Below, one piece after another: positions 26,801-35,549 of a DNA stretch of 59,223 nt. The translations under genes were made by a program, and so were the position numbers. Location: NCBI GenBank assembly GCA_003133245.1, contig PKWM01000016.1:1-59223 (forward strand), given 5' to 3'. The stretch's first letter is position 1; each line of letters begins with the position of its first letter. The notes below the pieces were generated by a model. That model was not told the DNA's origin. It saw only the letters and a program-made list of their open reading frames with translations, and did not search any database. The stretch is from Rhodoferax sp. (lineage in GTDB: Bacteria > Pseudomonadota > Gammaproteobacteria > Burkholderiales > Burkholderiaceae_C).

Positions 26801-27695
26801 CACATTGGAAGATCGACCGGTTTACACCAAGTCAATTTGCTTCGAAACCTTTCCCTTCCCCGATGAAGACACCGGCCTGACCCCCGAGCTGCGCCAAAAA
26901 ATCAGCGTTCTGGCCGAGCAGATCGATGCCCACCGCAAGCGGGTATTAGGATCTGACCCCCATTCAGCTCGCGCTGCAACCTTGTCCACCGCCAAAGGCC
27001 TGACGCTCACTGGCCTGTACAACGTGCTGCAAGCGCTGCGCGAAGGCCGAGCTTTGAGCGCCAAAGAAAAGCTCATCCACAGTGCCGGGCTGGTGGGCGT
27101 GCTCAAAGAGCTGCACGACGCGCTCGATGCCGCCGTGCTGCAAGCCTATGGCTGGACTGACCTGACCCCGCTTGATCAAAGCCTGGACGAGCTGCTGACC
27201 CGGCTCGTGGCGCTCAACGCGCGGCGTGCTGTTGAAGAAGCTGCTGGCACCGTGCGCTGGCTGCGGCCAGACTTTCAAAACCCAGCCAAAGAACTCGCGA
27301 AACCAGCGCTGCCCGCGCCAGTGCAGCAAGTGCTGGAGGTTGATTTTCCACAGACGACGCAAGCGCAAATTGCCGGTACCACAACCGCTGCCAGCAGCGT
27401 GACCGCCCTGGGTGCCTGGCTGCCCTGGCCCACCACCTTGCCCGACCAAGTGCGCGTTGTAGCGCAAGTGCTCGTTCAAGCCAGCGGCCCCTTGACACTG
27501 GCCGCGATTGAAGCCCGCTTCAAAGGCCGGGGCGGCTGGAAAAAATCGCTGCCGATCTTGCTGCAAACCCTGGAGGCGCTGGGCCGGGCGCAGCAATGTG
27601 TGATCGACAAGCAGCTTGCCTGGCGCGGCGGTGAGCTGATCCGCCGTGACGAGCCGGTCAAGGTCGAAGTGATGGAGGCATCGATGCCGGGTTGA
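23811..27695 (+). CDS. MmeI-like type IIL/IIG restriction-modification protein (fused nuclease, methyltransferase and recognition)
   Basis: 1294 residues. The N-terminal nuclease motif is D73...ESK (E83, K85) in RIDCYKRGHFCLESKK. A helical spacer follows, then an N6-adenine methyltransferase with motif I DPACGSGNFLY (near residue 445) and motif IV GNPPF (near 611). The C-terminal half holds target recognition (YRNGRDLT...PRGV, YQWLLDRVKPERD). Such proteins methylate one strand and cut at a fixed distance. It is longer than expected because three short repeat-like DNA segments interrupt conserved blocks in frame (near 25905-25985, 26342-26378 and 26945-26968). Whether it is still active is open. 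Confidence 0.85.
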   Translation: MEPLPPDSAAQAFIARWRGVAASELASAQSFVIDLCALLEVDRPHPTPEQDYMFERPVIFRYGDGSSSAGRIDCYKRGHFCLESKKLKADSHSKSFDDGLLRARSQAENYARALPAVEGRPPFVLVVDVGTVIEVYAEFSQSGGTYTPFPDPRSHRIQLADLARPELRERLRKIWLAPDQLNPALISAQVTRQVADLLAQLAKSLETATVPAGQVPNAPATVAAYLTRCLFSMFAEDVDLLPKGAFAGLLQTHRNDPATLQIMLRSLWADMDSGGFSVALAKKVLHFNGKLFKGSNADGYSLLLQPEQVGLLITAAKANWREVEPAIFGTLLERALNPLERHALGAHYTPRAYVERLVLPTVIEPLRAEWANAQAAALVLAHEAAALEANPPLAKGGTDAVSFNRQQLIADQQASQRHEAAVRAKWKEARAQIRHFYHRLCSVRVLDPACGSGNFLYVTLEHLKRLEGEVLNQLSALGDAQDSITEGFETVTLQQLRGIELNGRAAALAELVLWIGYLQWHIRTQGNAAVAEPVVHDYGNIECRDAVLAWDAQQPAYGADGALLTRWDGVTFKTHPVTGAQVPDEAAQVPQWQYLGARQTAWPQADFIVGNPPFIGAASMRAALGDGYVQALRSVWTALPESADFVMYWWAHAAALVAHGGAQRFGLITTNSLRQTFNRRVVQMALDGQLPLRASVSGGAGAGCAGPLILSKAQKSVPGAAHPGAGRLMLLFAIPDHPWVDSADGAAVRIAMTVGEAQVPEAVGRLLSVTDEQAGEHGEVNVTLSERAGLIHADLTVGANVTEALSLRANCGISSRGVMLFGSGFIVTPQEAKTLHAPAWLSDLPPRPLGEGRGEGQQCTNTLIRDYRNGRDLTETPRGVKVIDTFGLSADQLRIQYPAIYQWLLDRVKPERDTNRDIQIRQNWWLHGRARGGIRLALAGLPRYIATVETAKHRVFQFLDASILPDNRLIAIAVDDAFYLGVLSSRIHETWALATGGTLEDRPVYTKSICFETFPFPDEDTGLTPELRQKISVLAEQIDAHRKRVLGSDPHSARAATLSTAKGLTLTGLYNVLQALREGRALSAKEKLIHSAGLVGVLKELHDALDAAVLQAYGWTDLTPLDQSLDELLTRLVALNARRAVEEAAGTVRWLRPDFQNPAKELAKPALPAPVQQVLEVDFPQTTQAQIAGTTTAASSVTALGAWLPWPTTLPDQVRVVAQVLVQASGPLTLAAIEARFKGRGGWKKSLPILLQTLEALGRAQQCVIDKQLAWRGGELIRRDEPVKVEVMEASMPG
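25905..25985. repeat. Palindromic mini-element inserted in frame in the MmeI-like gene
   Basis: Two 24-bp arms, 25905-25928 and 25962-25985, are reverse complements at 21 of 24 positions and flank a 33-bp core. The core includes CCTCATACTGTCAAA (25931-25945), found again at 44529-44543. The translation here (Gly/Ala/Pro-rich, about 36 residues) interrupts the block that should run from the LITTNSLRQTFNRRVV helix into LLFAIPDHPWVD. Confidence 0.7.
26342..26378. repeat. Second in-frame repeat-like insert (CCCTCGCCC/GAGGGC type)
   Basis: GCCCCCTCGCCCGCTGGGAG followed by AGGGCAGGGGTGAGGGC. It translates to LPPRPLGEGRGEG, an odd Pro/Gly run between a conserved APAWL and the YRNGRDLT block. From memory, such runs are common intergenic repeats in proteobacteria; this is not checked. 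Confidence 0.55.
26945..26968. repeat. Possible third in-frame repeat-like insert
   Basis: A segment containing AGGATCTGACCCCCATT splits the conserved HRKR...LTLTGLYNVLQALREG block and adds roughly 15 residues (from LGSDPHSARAA onward). No second copy lies in the window, so this is weaker than the other two. Confidence 0.35.
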
Positions 27696-27808
27696 TGGCA
27701 GCGCACAGCCGACCAAGATGAAATGCATTGCCTATAACGGTGGCTACAATTTCCAGCTAAAAGAGACTTACGCGCCAGTCACCGGCACCCCCAACGCAGG
27801 AGATATTG

Positions 27809-28822
27809 ATGAAATACCGCCATCTTGGCAATAGCAATCTGAAAGTTTCTGCCCTGTGCCTGGGCACCATGATGTTTGGCGACCAGACTGACCACGACGA
27901 GGCCGCCGCCATCGTGGCCGATGCCCACGCGCACGGCGTGAACTTCATCGACAGCGCCGACGTCTATTCCAAAGGCGGTTCCGAGTCCATGCTGGGTGCG
28001 CTACTCAAAGGTCAACGCCACGACTGGGTGCTGGCCACCAAGCTCGGCAACAGCATGTCAGAGCGGGTCAACGAAGGCCATTACTCACGCAGCTGGATGC
28101 TGCGCGAAGTTGCGGCTTCTCTGGCACGCCTGCAAACCGATTTTGTGGACATCCTCTACCTGCACCGTGACTTCGACGGCATGAATCTGGAAGAGCCCTT
28201 GCGCACACTCGATGCGATGTTGCGCTCGGGCCAGATCCGCTACTGGGGAATTTCCAACTTTCGCGGCTGGCGCATCGCGCAGGCGGTGCATCTGGCCGCT
28301 CAGCTTGGCCTGCCCGCCCCGGCCGTGTGCCAACCCTGCTACAACCTGCTCAACCGCATGCCGGAGGTTGAAGTGCTGCCCGCCTGCGCGCACTATGGCA
28401 TCGGCGTGGCGCCCTACAGCCCGATCGCGCGCGGCGTGCTCACCGGCAAGTACCTGCCGGGGCAGGCGCCTGCCAAGGGCACCCGCGCGGGCCGTGCCGA
28501 CCGGCGCATGGGGCAGACCGATTTTCGTGCCGAGTCTCTGGTGATTGCGCAACAACTCAAGGTGCACGCCGAGGCCCGAGGCATCAGCCTGGCGCAGTTC
28601 GCCACGGCCTGGGTGCTGGCCAACCCGGTGGTCAGCTCGGTCATCGCCGGGCCGCGCACGCTCAAACAGTGGCAAGACTACCGGCCAGCGCTGGACTATG
28701 TGTTCACGCTGGAGGACGAAGCGCTGGTGGACAGTGTTGTGAAACCGGGCCACCCATCCACGCCCGGCTATACCGACCCGTCCTATCCGCCCAATGGCAG
28801 AGTGCGCAGCAATTTGCCATGA
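27809..28822 (+). CDS. Aldo/keto reductase
   Basis: 337 residues from ATG 27809 with a CAGGAG ribosome site; a TTG one codon earlier is less likely. TIM barrel with the catalytic tetrad visible: Asp and Tyr in DSADVYS, Lys in LATKLG, His in LYLHRDFD. Closest in style to the Tas/YajO (AKR11/12) group, which reduces aldehydes with NADPH; physiological substrate unknown. Its stop overlaps the pyrC ATG by 4 bp. Confidence 0.92.
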   Translation: MKYRHLGNSNLKVSALCLGTMMFGDQTDHDEAAAIVADAHAHGVNFIDSADVYSKGGSESMLGALLKGQRHDWVLATKLGNSMSERVNEGHYSRSWMLREVAASLARLQTDFVDILYLHRDFDGMNLEEPLRTLDAMLRSGQIRYWGISNFRGWRIAQAVHLAAQLGLPAPAVCQPCYNLLNRMPEVEVLPACAHYGIGVAPYSPIARGVLTGKYLPGQAPAKGTRAGRADRRMGQTDFRAESLVIAQQLKVHAEARGISLAQFATAWVLANPVVSSVIAGPRTLKQWQDYRPALDYVFTLEDEALVDSVVKPGHPSTPGYTDPSYPPNGRVRSNLP

Positions 28823-29862
28823 TGCAAACAATTACCCTGACCCGCCCCGACGACTGGCATCTGCATTTGCGTGATGGTGTGGCCCTGCAAACGGTGGTGC
28901 CGCACAGCGCTGCCCAGTTTGGCCGCGCCATCGTCATGCCCAACCTGCAGCCACCCATCACCACAGCGGCGGCGGCACTGGCTTACCGTGCTCGCATCCG
29001 GGCAGCGGTGCCGCCAGGTGTGCAGTTTGAACCGCTGATGACGCTCTATCTCACCGACAATTTGCCCGCTGATGAAATCAAGCGCGCGGTTGAAGCCGGT
29101 GTGGTGGCGGTCAAACTCTACCCGGCCGGTGCCACCACCCACAGCGACGCCGGTGTGACCGACTTGCGCAAAACCTGGAAAACGCTCGAAGCCATGCAAC
29201 GCGCTGGCATGCCACTGTTGTTGCATGGCGAAGTGACCACGCCCGAGGTCGATATTTTTGACCGCGAGGCAGTGTTCATCGAGCGCCAATTGATCCCGTT
29301 GCGCCACGATTTTCCTGAGCTGAAAATCGTCCTTGAACACATCACGACACGCGAGGCGGTGCAGTACGTCAATGCGGCGGACCGCTTCACCGGCGCGACC
29401 CTCACCGCACACCATTTGCTTTTTAATCGCAATGCGATCTTCACCGGCGCCAGCGGTGCCGGTTTGCGACCGCATTACTTCTGCCTGCCGGTGTTGAAAC
29501 GAGAAATGCATCGCCAGGCGCTGTTGCAGGCGGCCAGCAGCGGCTCAGCCAAATTTTTTCTCGGCAGCGACAGCGCCCCGCACGCGGCGCACCTGAAGGA
29601 GAGTGCGGTGGGCTGCGCCGGTTGCTACACCGCGCCCGTTGCCATGGAGCTGTATGCGCAGGCGTTTGATTCGGTCGGCGCGCTCGATCAACTCGAAGCC
29701 TTTGCCAGTTTCAATGGAGCCGACTTTTACGGCTTGCCGCGCAATAGCGGCCACATCACCTTGAAGCGCGAAACGTGGGTGGTACCCGAGAGCTTTGCCT
29801 ATGACGAGGCCTTGTTAAAGCCGTTGCGCTCGGGTGAAACCTTGCCGTGGCGGATGGTTTAG
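28819..29862 (+). CDS. pyrC: Dihydroorotase (class II)
   Basis: 347 residues. [12 protein letters not shown] gives the two zinc-binding His; the carboxylated Lys lies in [11 protein letters not shown], later His ligands in LLHGEV and LEHITT, and the catalytic Asp in GSDSAPHA. It closes carbamoyl-aspartate to dihydroorotate in pyrimidine synthesis. ATG at 28819 overlaps the preceding stop (a second ATG follows at 28822). The open frame upstream of this is inside the reductase gene. Confidence 0.96.
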   Translation: MMQTITLTRPDDWHLHLRDGVALQTVVPHSAAQFGRAIVMPNLQPPITTAAAALAYRARIRAAVPPGVQFEPLMTLYLTDNLPADEIKRAVEAGVVAVKLYPAGATTHSDAGVTDLRKTWKTLEAMQRAGMPLLLHGEVTTPEVDIFDREAVFIERQLIPLRHDFPELKIVLEHITTREAVQYVNAADRFTGATLTAHHLLFNRNAIFTGASGAGLRPHYFCLPVLKREMHRQALLQAASSGSAKFFLGSDSAPHAAHLKESAVGCAGCYTAPVAMELYAQAFDSVGALDQLEAFASFNGADFYGLPRNSGHITLKRETWVVPESFAYDEALLKPLRSGETLPWRMV

Positions 29863-29872
29863 ATGGAATCGT

Positions 29873-29899
29873 CTTGAAATTGGGCGGCTTGCCCCTAAC
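29873..29899 (+). promoter_or_regulatory. sigma32-type heat-shock promoter of htpX
   Basis: CTTGAAA (29873-29879), 12-bp spacer, CCCCTAAC (29892-29899), against the consensus CTTGAAA-N11-16-CCCCATNT. It lies about 45 bp upstream of htpX, a heat-shock gene in E. coli, which supports the reading. Confidence 0.6.
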
Positions 29900-29944
29900 A
29901 TCCGTGCCCGTGGCTCACTGATTTGAGTTGCCCTTGAAGGAAAT

Positions 29945-30820
29945 ATGAAGCGCATTATTTTGTTTGTCTTGACCAACGTGCTGGTAGTGGCGGTGCTGGG
30001 CATCGTCGCCAGCCTGCTCGGCGTCAATCGCTATCTGACTGCCAGCGGTTTGAACCTGGGCTCCTTGCTCGGTTTTGCGCTGGTGATGGGCTTTGGCGGC
30101 GCCATCATCTCGCTCTTGATCAGCAAGCCGATGGCCAAGTGGAGCGCCGGCGTGCGCATCATAGAGTCACCGCAAAATGTCGATGAAGCCTGGATTGTGG
30201 AAACGGTGCGCAAGCTTGCCGACAAGGCTGGCATCGGCATGCCGGAAGTCGGTATTTTTGAGGGCGACCCCAACGCCTTTGCCACCGGTGCGTTCAAGAA
30301 CTCGGCGCTGGTGGCGGTAAGCACCGGCCTGTTGCGCGGCATGACGCATGAAGAGATCGAGGCAGTGATTGGTCATGAAATCAGCCATGTTGCCAATGGC
30401 GACATGGTTACCATGACGTTGATCCAGGGCGTGATGAACACCTTCGTCGTGTTTTTGAGCCGGGTCATTGCCTATGCCATTGACGGCTTTTTGCGCAAGG
30501 GTGATGAGCGCTCCAGCGGCCCTGGCATCGGTTACATGATCACTACTTTTGTTCTCGATGTCGTGCTCGGTTTTGCCGCTGCCATCGTTGTCGCTTGGTT
30601 CTCGCGGCACCGCGAATTCAGGGCCGATGCCGGCTCGGCCGATTTGCTCGGCCGCCCGCAGCCGATGATCAACGCCCTGGCGCGCCTGGGCGGCATGGTG
30701 CCCGGCGAGTTGCCCAAGAGCGTGGCGGCATTTGGCATTACCGGCGGCATCGGCCAGTTGTTCGCCACCCACCCGCCGCTGGAAGAGCGCATTGCAGCCT
30801 TGCAAAATCCGCAGGCTTAA
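29945..30820 (+). CDS. htpX: Heat-shock membrane metalloprotease HtpX
   Basis: 291 residues, M48 family. Two N-terminal membrane helices, zinc motif HEISH at 144-148 in [15 protein letters not shown], then two more helices and the third ligand region [11 protein letters not shown]. It degrades misfolded inner-membrane proteins alongside FtsH. AAGGAAA precedes the ATG. Preceded by a sigma32-like promoter; lysE-like gene follows by about 20 bp. Confidence 0.96.
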   Translation: MKRIILFVLTNVLVVAVLGIVASLLGVNRYLTASGLNLGSLLGFALVMGFGGAIISLLISKPMAKWSAGVRIIESPQNVDEAWIVETVRKLADKAGIGMPEVGIFEGDPNAFATGAFKNSALVAVSTGLLRGMTHEEIEAVIGHEISHVANGDMVTMTLIQGVMNTFVVFLSRVIAYAIDGFLRKGDERSSGPGIGYMITTFVLDVVLGFAAAIVVAWFSRHREFRADAGSADLLGRPQPMINALARLGGMVPGELPKSVAAFGITGGIGQLFATHPPLEERIAALQNPQA

Positions 30821-30839
30821 CTCCCATTAAACTCAGCCC

Positions 30840-31469
30840 ATGGAACTCTCCACCTGGTTAACTTTTTTTGCGGCATCCTGGGCCATCAGCATCTCGCCCG
30901 GGCCGGCTGCCATCGCTTCCATGAGCGCCGGACTCAACCACGGCTTCAGGCGCGGTTACGTCTTGATTTTCGGCTTGGTCCTGGGCATCTGGACCCAGGT
31001 GCTGATCGTCGGGGTGGGCTTGGGGGCGCTGGTGGCGGCGTCGAGCACTGCGTTCACCGTGGTCAAATGGCTGGGCGTGGTTTATCTGGTGTACCTGGGC
31101 ATTACGCAGTGGCGCGCGCCGGTGCGCCCATGGGTGGCACTGGCAGACGCGCCGGTGTTTGTGAGCCAGCGTGCCATGATCTTGCGCGCCTGGATGATCA
31201 ACGCGTTCAACCCCAAAGGCACGATGTTTTTGTTGGCGGTGGTGCCACAGTTCATGCACTTGTCACAGCCCTTGGTGCCGCAATACCTCATCATCGGCGT
31301 CACGCTGGGCTTTACCGACCTGGTGGTGATGGCGGGCTACACGGCGCTGGCCGCACGCGTGCTGGGTGCCCTTAAAGAGCCCTCGCATATTCGGGTCATG
31401 AACCGGACGCTCGGCAGTTTGTTTGTCATCGCGGGCTCGCTGCTGGCGCTGTTCAAGCGCGCCGCTTGA
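30840..31469 (+). CDS. LysE-family amino-acid exporter
   Basis: 209 residues, about six membrane helices. The N-terminal ISISPGPAAIASMSAGLNHGFRRG and the middle INAFNPKGTMFLLAVVPQF motifs are diagnostic of the LysE/RhtB family. It exports amino acids or derivatives; exact substrate unknown. It may be cotranscribed with htpX and converges on the cytochrome gene with 15 bp between stops. Confidence 0.92.
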   Translation: MELSTWLTFFAASWAISISPGPAAIASMSAGLNHGFRRGYVLIFGLVLGIWTQVLIVGVGLGALVAASSTAFTVVKWLGVVYLVYLGITQWRAPVRPWVALADAPVFVSQRAMILRAWMINAFNPKGTMFLLAVVPQFMHLSQPLVPQYLIIGVTLGFTDLVVMAGYTALAARVLGALKEPSHIRVMNRTLGSLFVIAGSLLALFKRAA

Positions 31470-31484
31470 ACCAAGCATGTAGCT

Positions 31485-32132
31485 CTATTGGGCAGGAATC
31501 TCCTCGAGATACGCGGCCACATCTTCCATGTTCTTGCGCGTAAGCTCATGCGCGACTGCCTTCATGGTGCTTTCTTCGTGACGTTCCTCGGTGCGCTGAA
31601 AAACTGTCAACTGTTTGACGGTGTAGCCTACAGGCTGATGTGCGAGTCGCGGCGCTTCCTCATTGCCTTGCGCCTGCGGGCCATGACAAGCGCTACAGGC
31701 TGTAACCCCTTTCTCGGGAATGCCTTTTTCAAAAATGCCCTTCCCCGCTGCGATGGCTACCGCATCGGCAGTTGCGCCCGGTACAGGCGCTGGGGCCTTG
31801 GCTGAAAAGTAGTCTGCCAAGCCCTTGATCTGTTCGTCGGTCAAACTCCGGCTCAGTCCCCACATTTGGTCAACCCCTTGCGGATCAAGACGGCTATGCG
31901 CTCGGAATGCTTTGAGCTGTGCTATGAAATACGTTGGCTGCTGTGCAGCGAGATTGGGAAAGTTCGGGTTGGTCGAGTTTCCGTCGATACCGTGGCACAG
32001 CGAGCAAACTTGTTGTGCAAGCGTCGTTGCAGAAACCTTTGGATTGGCCAAGTCACGGGAATTCTCTATGCTGGAACAGCCAGCACCGAACACAGCCGTG
32101 GCAACGATCAAAAGAATATGGCTAAATTTCAT
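31485..32132 (-). CDS. Diheme c-type cytochrome lipoprotein
   Basis: 215 residues from ATG 32132. Lipobox FGAGC makes C19 the likely lipidated Cys, so the protein is membrane-anchored in the periplasm. Two haem sites: CSLCH (43-47) and CSACH (146-150), in two cytochrome c4/c553-like domains. The ATG at 32153 would add seven residues before the signal peptide. It lies 26 bp downstream of a Cyc2-like fused cytochrome-porin and is the natural candidate to receive its electrons. Confidence 0.9.
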   Translation of the reverse strand: MKFSHILLIVATAVFGAGCSSIENSRDLANPKVSATTLAQQVCSLCHGIDGNSTNPNFPNLAAQQPTYFIAQLKAFRAHSRLDPQGVDQMWGLSRSLTDEQIKGLADYFSAKAPAPVPGATADAVAIAAGKGIFEKGIPEKGVTACSACHGPQAQGNEEAPRLAHQPVGYTVKQLTVFQRTEERHEESTMKAVAHELTRKNMEDVAAYLEEIPAQ

Positions 32133-32158
32133 GCTGAATCTCCAATGTTGCAAGGCGT

Positions 32159-33496
32159 TTAATACGCGAACCAGACGTACAGGAACAGCGAGTTGTTGTC
32201 GCTGGCGTTGCGCCCCGCACCGTCGTAGTTGCTACTTGCCCCCATGTATTTGTTGTAGCTTGTGTACTGGGCACCAATGCGTATGTTTTGCACTGGAATA
32301 AAGAAGGCTTCGTAGGTAATGCCGCTGGTCGCAGGATCACTCTGATTATTGGTGCTGCCAGTCAGATTGAACAATGACAGACTACCACCGTATTTGGCCT
32401 GGTAGGTATAGCCCAACTTGGCACGAGTCACGGTGTTGGTATCGCCCAAACCCGGATTGGGGAGACCGGCGCTCATGGCATCGGAATAGTTTTGCTCCGT
32501 CTTCATGTAGGCCAACTGGGCCGTCACCGCGTGCTGATCGAGGAGGTACTGGTACTGGGCATCGAGGCCGGTATTGCGGAACTTGCCAACCGAAGCCGGG
32601 TCGGACGTGTCGGTCGGGTCATCATACACATGCGCAACCATGCCCGAGGTGCCAATCATCAAGTTATGTGGTCCCCACTCGTGGGATAGAGCTAAACGCC
32701 AGTAGGGATTATTGCTGCCACTGAGTTGGGTCCTGGGACTGGCCCCCGCAGTCATGAAAGACAGGGCCCGATCCGCAGTGCGGTAGGTTCCCACTTCAGC
32801 GTAAACGGTCCGGTTCCAGTACAGGTAGGCGTTGAGCCCGGCGATGTTGCCGCCCGACGCGAATCCAGGATAGGGTGCCGTGCCGTCTATGAATTGGGAA
32901 CTCGATGGTGATGGCACCGGCACATATTGCATCCATGCGGCAGCGCTATTCCAGGGGTCCGTAAGCGAGGGATTATTGTTCAGGCTCACCCCGTAGATCC
33001 AGTCCTGCTTGTCGCCAACGATGTGATTGGCAAAGCGGATGTCCATGTTGTCTGCGTTGCTATGACCCGAGAACGTTCCGTCTCCGTTGTCAACGGCATA
33101 CGGGTCATAGGTAATCTGGGTAAAGGCACCCATGTTGTCGGTGATCTTGCCCGCCAAAAATACGCTGGCAGTGGCAAGGATGGGGGTCGCCGTCTTGGCT
33201 GTTCCTGCAGGGGCATTGGCTATGCTGGAACTGCTGGCAAGCCCCATGACAGACAGCGGAATGGTGCGCTCACCGATGGTGTAGCCCGTCATCTTGAACA
33301 TCCGTCCATAGGGCGTGAGCTCGGGAAATTGTCCACCAGCGTGACACGCAACACAGTTTTGCCCGGTTTGTCGGGCAAAGGCAGGCACGGCCCGTGCCTG
33401 CATCGGCAGCAGAAAGGTCAGCAGCGAAATCAGTCCAAGACCATAGGCCGCAATTTTCAAATGCCAACGTTGATCTTGATTTGCGAGTGATGACAT
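32159..33496 (-). CDS. Cyc2-like outer-membrane monoheme cytochrome-porin fusion
   Basis: 445 residues from ATG 33496 (AAGGA 9 nt upstream; an ATG at 33523 is also in frame). Signal peptide ends about QARA36. The mature N-terminus AVPAFARQTGQNCVACH carries one haem site (C48, C51, H52), then FPELTPYGRMFKMTGY, a pattern seen in Cyc2 iron oxidases. The remaining 370 residues are beta-strand-rich with aromatic girdles and end in WFAY, as expected for an outer-membrane barrel. Cyc2 family members pass electrons from extracellular Fe(II) inwards; whether this one does, or belongs to a related group, is not settled by sequence alone. Confidence 0.75.
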   Translation of the reverse strand: MSSLANQDQRWHLKIAAYGLGLISLLTFLLPMQARAVPAFARQTGQNCVACHAGGQFPELTPYGRMFKMTGYTIGERTIPLSVMGLASSSSIANAPAGTAKTATPILATASVFLAGKITDNMGAFTQITYDPYAVDNGDGTFSGHSNADNMDIRFANHIVGDKQDWIYGVSLNNNPSLTDPWNSAAAWMQYVPVPSPSSSQFIDGTAPYPGFASGGNIAGLNAYLYWNRTVYAEVGTYRTADRALSFMTAGASPRTQLSGSNNPYWRLALSHEWGPHNLMIGTSGMVAHVYDDPTDTSDPASVGKFRNTGLDAQYQYLLDQHAVTAQLAYMKTEQNYSDAMSAGLPNPGLGDTNTVTRAKLGYTYQAKYGGSLSLFNLTGSTNNQSDPATSGITYEAFFIPVQNIRIGAQYTSYNKYMGASSNYDGAGRNASDNNSLFLYVWFAY

Positions 33497-33764
33497 GGAG
33501 GGATGTCCTTCTATTGGTTTCAAGTTGTCGTTTCATTCAGGTCATTGCGGCCCGCGAGAGTAGCAGTTTCGTGCATGTCCGATCAATTTGATTTGGGAGG
33601 AGGGATTCTTTACAAAAGTTCACCTTGCTGTGGCAATTCACAGACTTTTACAATATTTTTCTTGACCAGCACGATAGGCTTTCATGAAGGTGTCAAATGA
33701 CTGACGTGTTGCACCCGGATCGGGCCCGAAATGACAAAAGTATTTCACCGCATTGGCTGGCACC

Positions 33765-35495
33765 CTAAGTGCATCCGCCCAGCAAATTCAGCGCCAGCGC
33801 CTCGGCAACCTTGATGCCATCCACCCCCGCCGACAAAATTCCACCGGCGTAACCGGCTCCTTCGCCGGCCGGGTACAGCCCCGGTGTGTTGCTGCTCTGG
33901 AAATTCTCGCCACGCGGCATTTTCAAGGGTGACGAGGTGCGGGTCTCGACCCCGGTCAGCACTGCATCGGGCCGGTCAAAGTCCTTGATCTTGTGACCAA
34001 AGGCGGGCAGTGCCTCACGCATTGCTTGCACCGCGTAGCCGGGCAGGGCGCTGCCCAAGTCGCACAGGGTGACGCCGGGTTGGTAGGAGGGCTCGACTGC
34101 GCCGAGTTGGGTGGAGGCTTTGCCCGCCAAAAAGTCCCCCAGCAGTTGAGCCGGTGCGCTGTAGTCGCCGCCACCCAGGACATAAGCCTTGGACTCGAGC
34201 GCGCGCTGCAACGCAATACCGGAGAGTGGGTGGTTGCTGGCCGGGTCGCCTTGCTGCGCGTCGACGGCGTCTTGGGCGTAGCGGCTGCCAGCATCGGAAC
34301 CAAAGGCCGATACAAAAGCCGTTTCGTCCTGCGCGTAGTCGGTGGGCTCGATGCCGACCACAATGCCCGCGTTGGCGTTGCGCTCGTTGCGCGAGTACTG
34401 GCTCATGCCGTTGGTCACCACGCGACCCAGCTCCGACGTGGCCGCCACCACCGCGCCGCCGGGGCACATGCAAAAGCTATAGACCGCGCGGCCATTGCTG
34501 GCGTGATGCACCAGCTTGTAATCGGCCGCACCCAGTAGCGGGTGGCCGGCATGACGACCCCAGCGGGCCTGGTCGATCTGGCTTTGCGGGTGCTCGATGC
34601 GAAAGCCAATCGAGAACGGCTTGGCCTGCATCGCCACACCGCGCTGGTGCAGCATGGCAAAGGTGTCGCGCGAGCTGTGGCCCAGCGCCAGCACCACTTG
34701 ATCGGCGCGCAATTCGTAGGTCTCACCACTGGCTTGATCGAGCACCGTCAGACCGCGTAACTGGCGCTGCTCGCCTTCAATCAGCACATCGGTGAGGCGC
34801 TGCTGAAAGCGGATCTCGCCGCCCAGTGCGATGATTTGCGCGCGCAGGTTTTCCACCACCTTGACCAGCTTGAATGTGCCGATGTGCGGGTGCGCCTCGA
34901 CCAGAATTTCAGGCGGAGCACCGGCTTTGACAAACTCCTGCATCACTTTGCGCCCCAGAAAGCGCGGGTCCTTGATCTGGCTGTAGAGCTTGCCGTCGGA
35001 GAAAGTGCCGGCGCCGCCTTCGCCAAACTGCACATTCGATTCGGGGTCAAGCACACCTTTGCGCCACAAATCCCAGGTGTCCTGCGTGCGTTCACGCACT
35101 TTTTTGCCGCGCTCCAGCACGATCGGCCTGAAGCCCATCTGCGCCAGCATCAGCGCGGCAAAAATGCCGCACGGGCCAAAGCCCACCACGACCGGGCGCA
35201 GTGCCAAATTTGCCGGGGCCTTTGCGACCGGGTGATAGGCCATGTCAGGCGTCGGTTGAATATGCGGGTTGGCGCTGTGGCGCTCCAGCAGCTTTGACTC
35301 CATCGCCGGACCCGCCAACTCAACATCGACGATATAAACCACCAGCAACTGGGCTTTGCGCGCATCAATGCTGCGCTTGAACACGGTTGAGCGCGCTACC
35401 TCAGCCTTGGAAACAGTCAGTGTCTTTTGAATCAGTGCGTCGAGGTCTTCGGCGCTATGGTCAAGCGCGAGCTTGAGCTCGGAGAGTCGGATCAT
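33765..35495 (-). CDS. FAD-dependent oxidoreductase of unknown function (COG2509 type)
   Basis: 576 residues. An N-terminal ferredoxin-like segment (about 1-85) is followed by the FAD-binding fold starting VVGFGPCGIFAALMLAQMGF with ERGKKV. Also NVQFGEGGAGTFSDGKL, the PGGAVVAATSE region and a C-terminal GEGAGYAGGILSAGVDG. The family is widespread in bacteria and uncharacterised. It lies upstream of the Cyc2-like gene on the same strand, but with a 268-bp gap (33497-33764) without any gene, so a shared transcript is doubtful. Confidence 0.85.
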   Translation of the reverse strand: MIRLSELKLALDHSAEDLDALIQKTLTVSKAEVARSTVFKRSIDARKAQLLVVYIVDVELAGPAMESKLLERHSANPHIQPTPDMAYHPVAKAPANLALRPVVVGFGPCGIFAALMLAQMGFRPIVLERGKKVRERTQDTWDLWRKGVLDPESNVQFGEGGAGTFSDGKLYSQIKDPRFLGRKVMQEFVKAGAPPEILVEAHPHIGTFKLVKVVENLRAQIIALGGEIRFQQRLTDVLIEGEQRQLRGLTVLDQASGETYELRADQVVLALGHSSRDTFAMLHQRGVAMQAKPFSIGFRIEHPQSQIDQARWGRHAGHPLLGAADYKLVHHASNGRAVYSFCMCPGGAVVAATSELGRVVTNGMSQYSRNERNANAGIVVGIEPTDYAQDETAFVSAFGSDAGSRYAQDAVDAQQGDPASNHPLSGIALQRALESKAYVLGGGDYSAPAQLLGDFLAGKASTQLGAVEPSYQPGVTLCDLGSALPGYAVQAMREALPAFGHKIKDFDRPDAVLTGVETRTSSPLKMPRGENFQSSNTPGLYPAGEGAGYAGGILSAGVDGIKVAEALALNLLGGCT

Positions 35496-35549
35496 GGTGG
35501 GCGTCTTGTTGGCTTGTATCGATCAAGCAGAAGCGCCCGAGTTTACGGC

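Noticed and set aside
33628..33645. TGTGGCAATTCACA as a CRP/FNR site upstream of the Cyc2-like gene
   Set aside because: The half-sites are two bases closer than in a CRP site and do not match FNR (TTGAT-N4-ATCAA); too weak to call.
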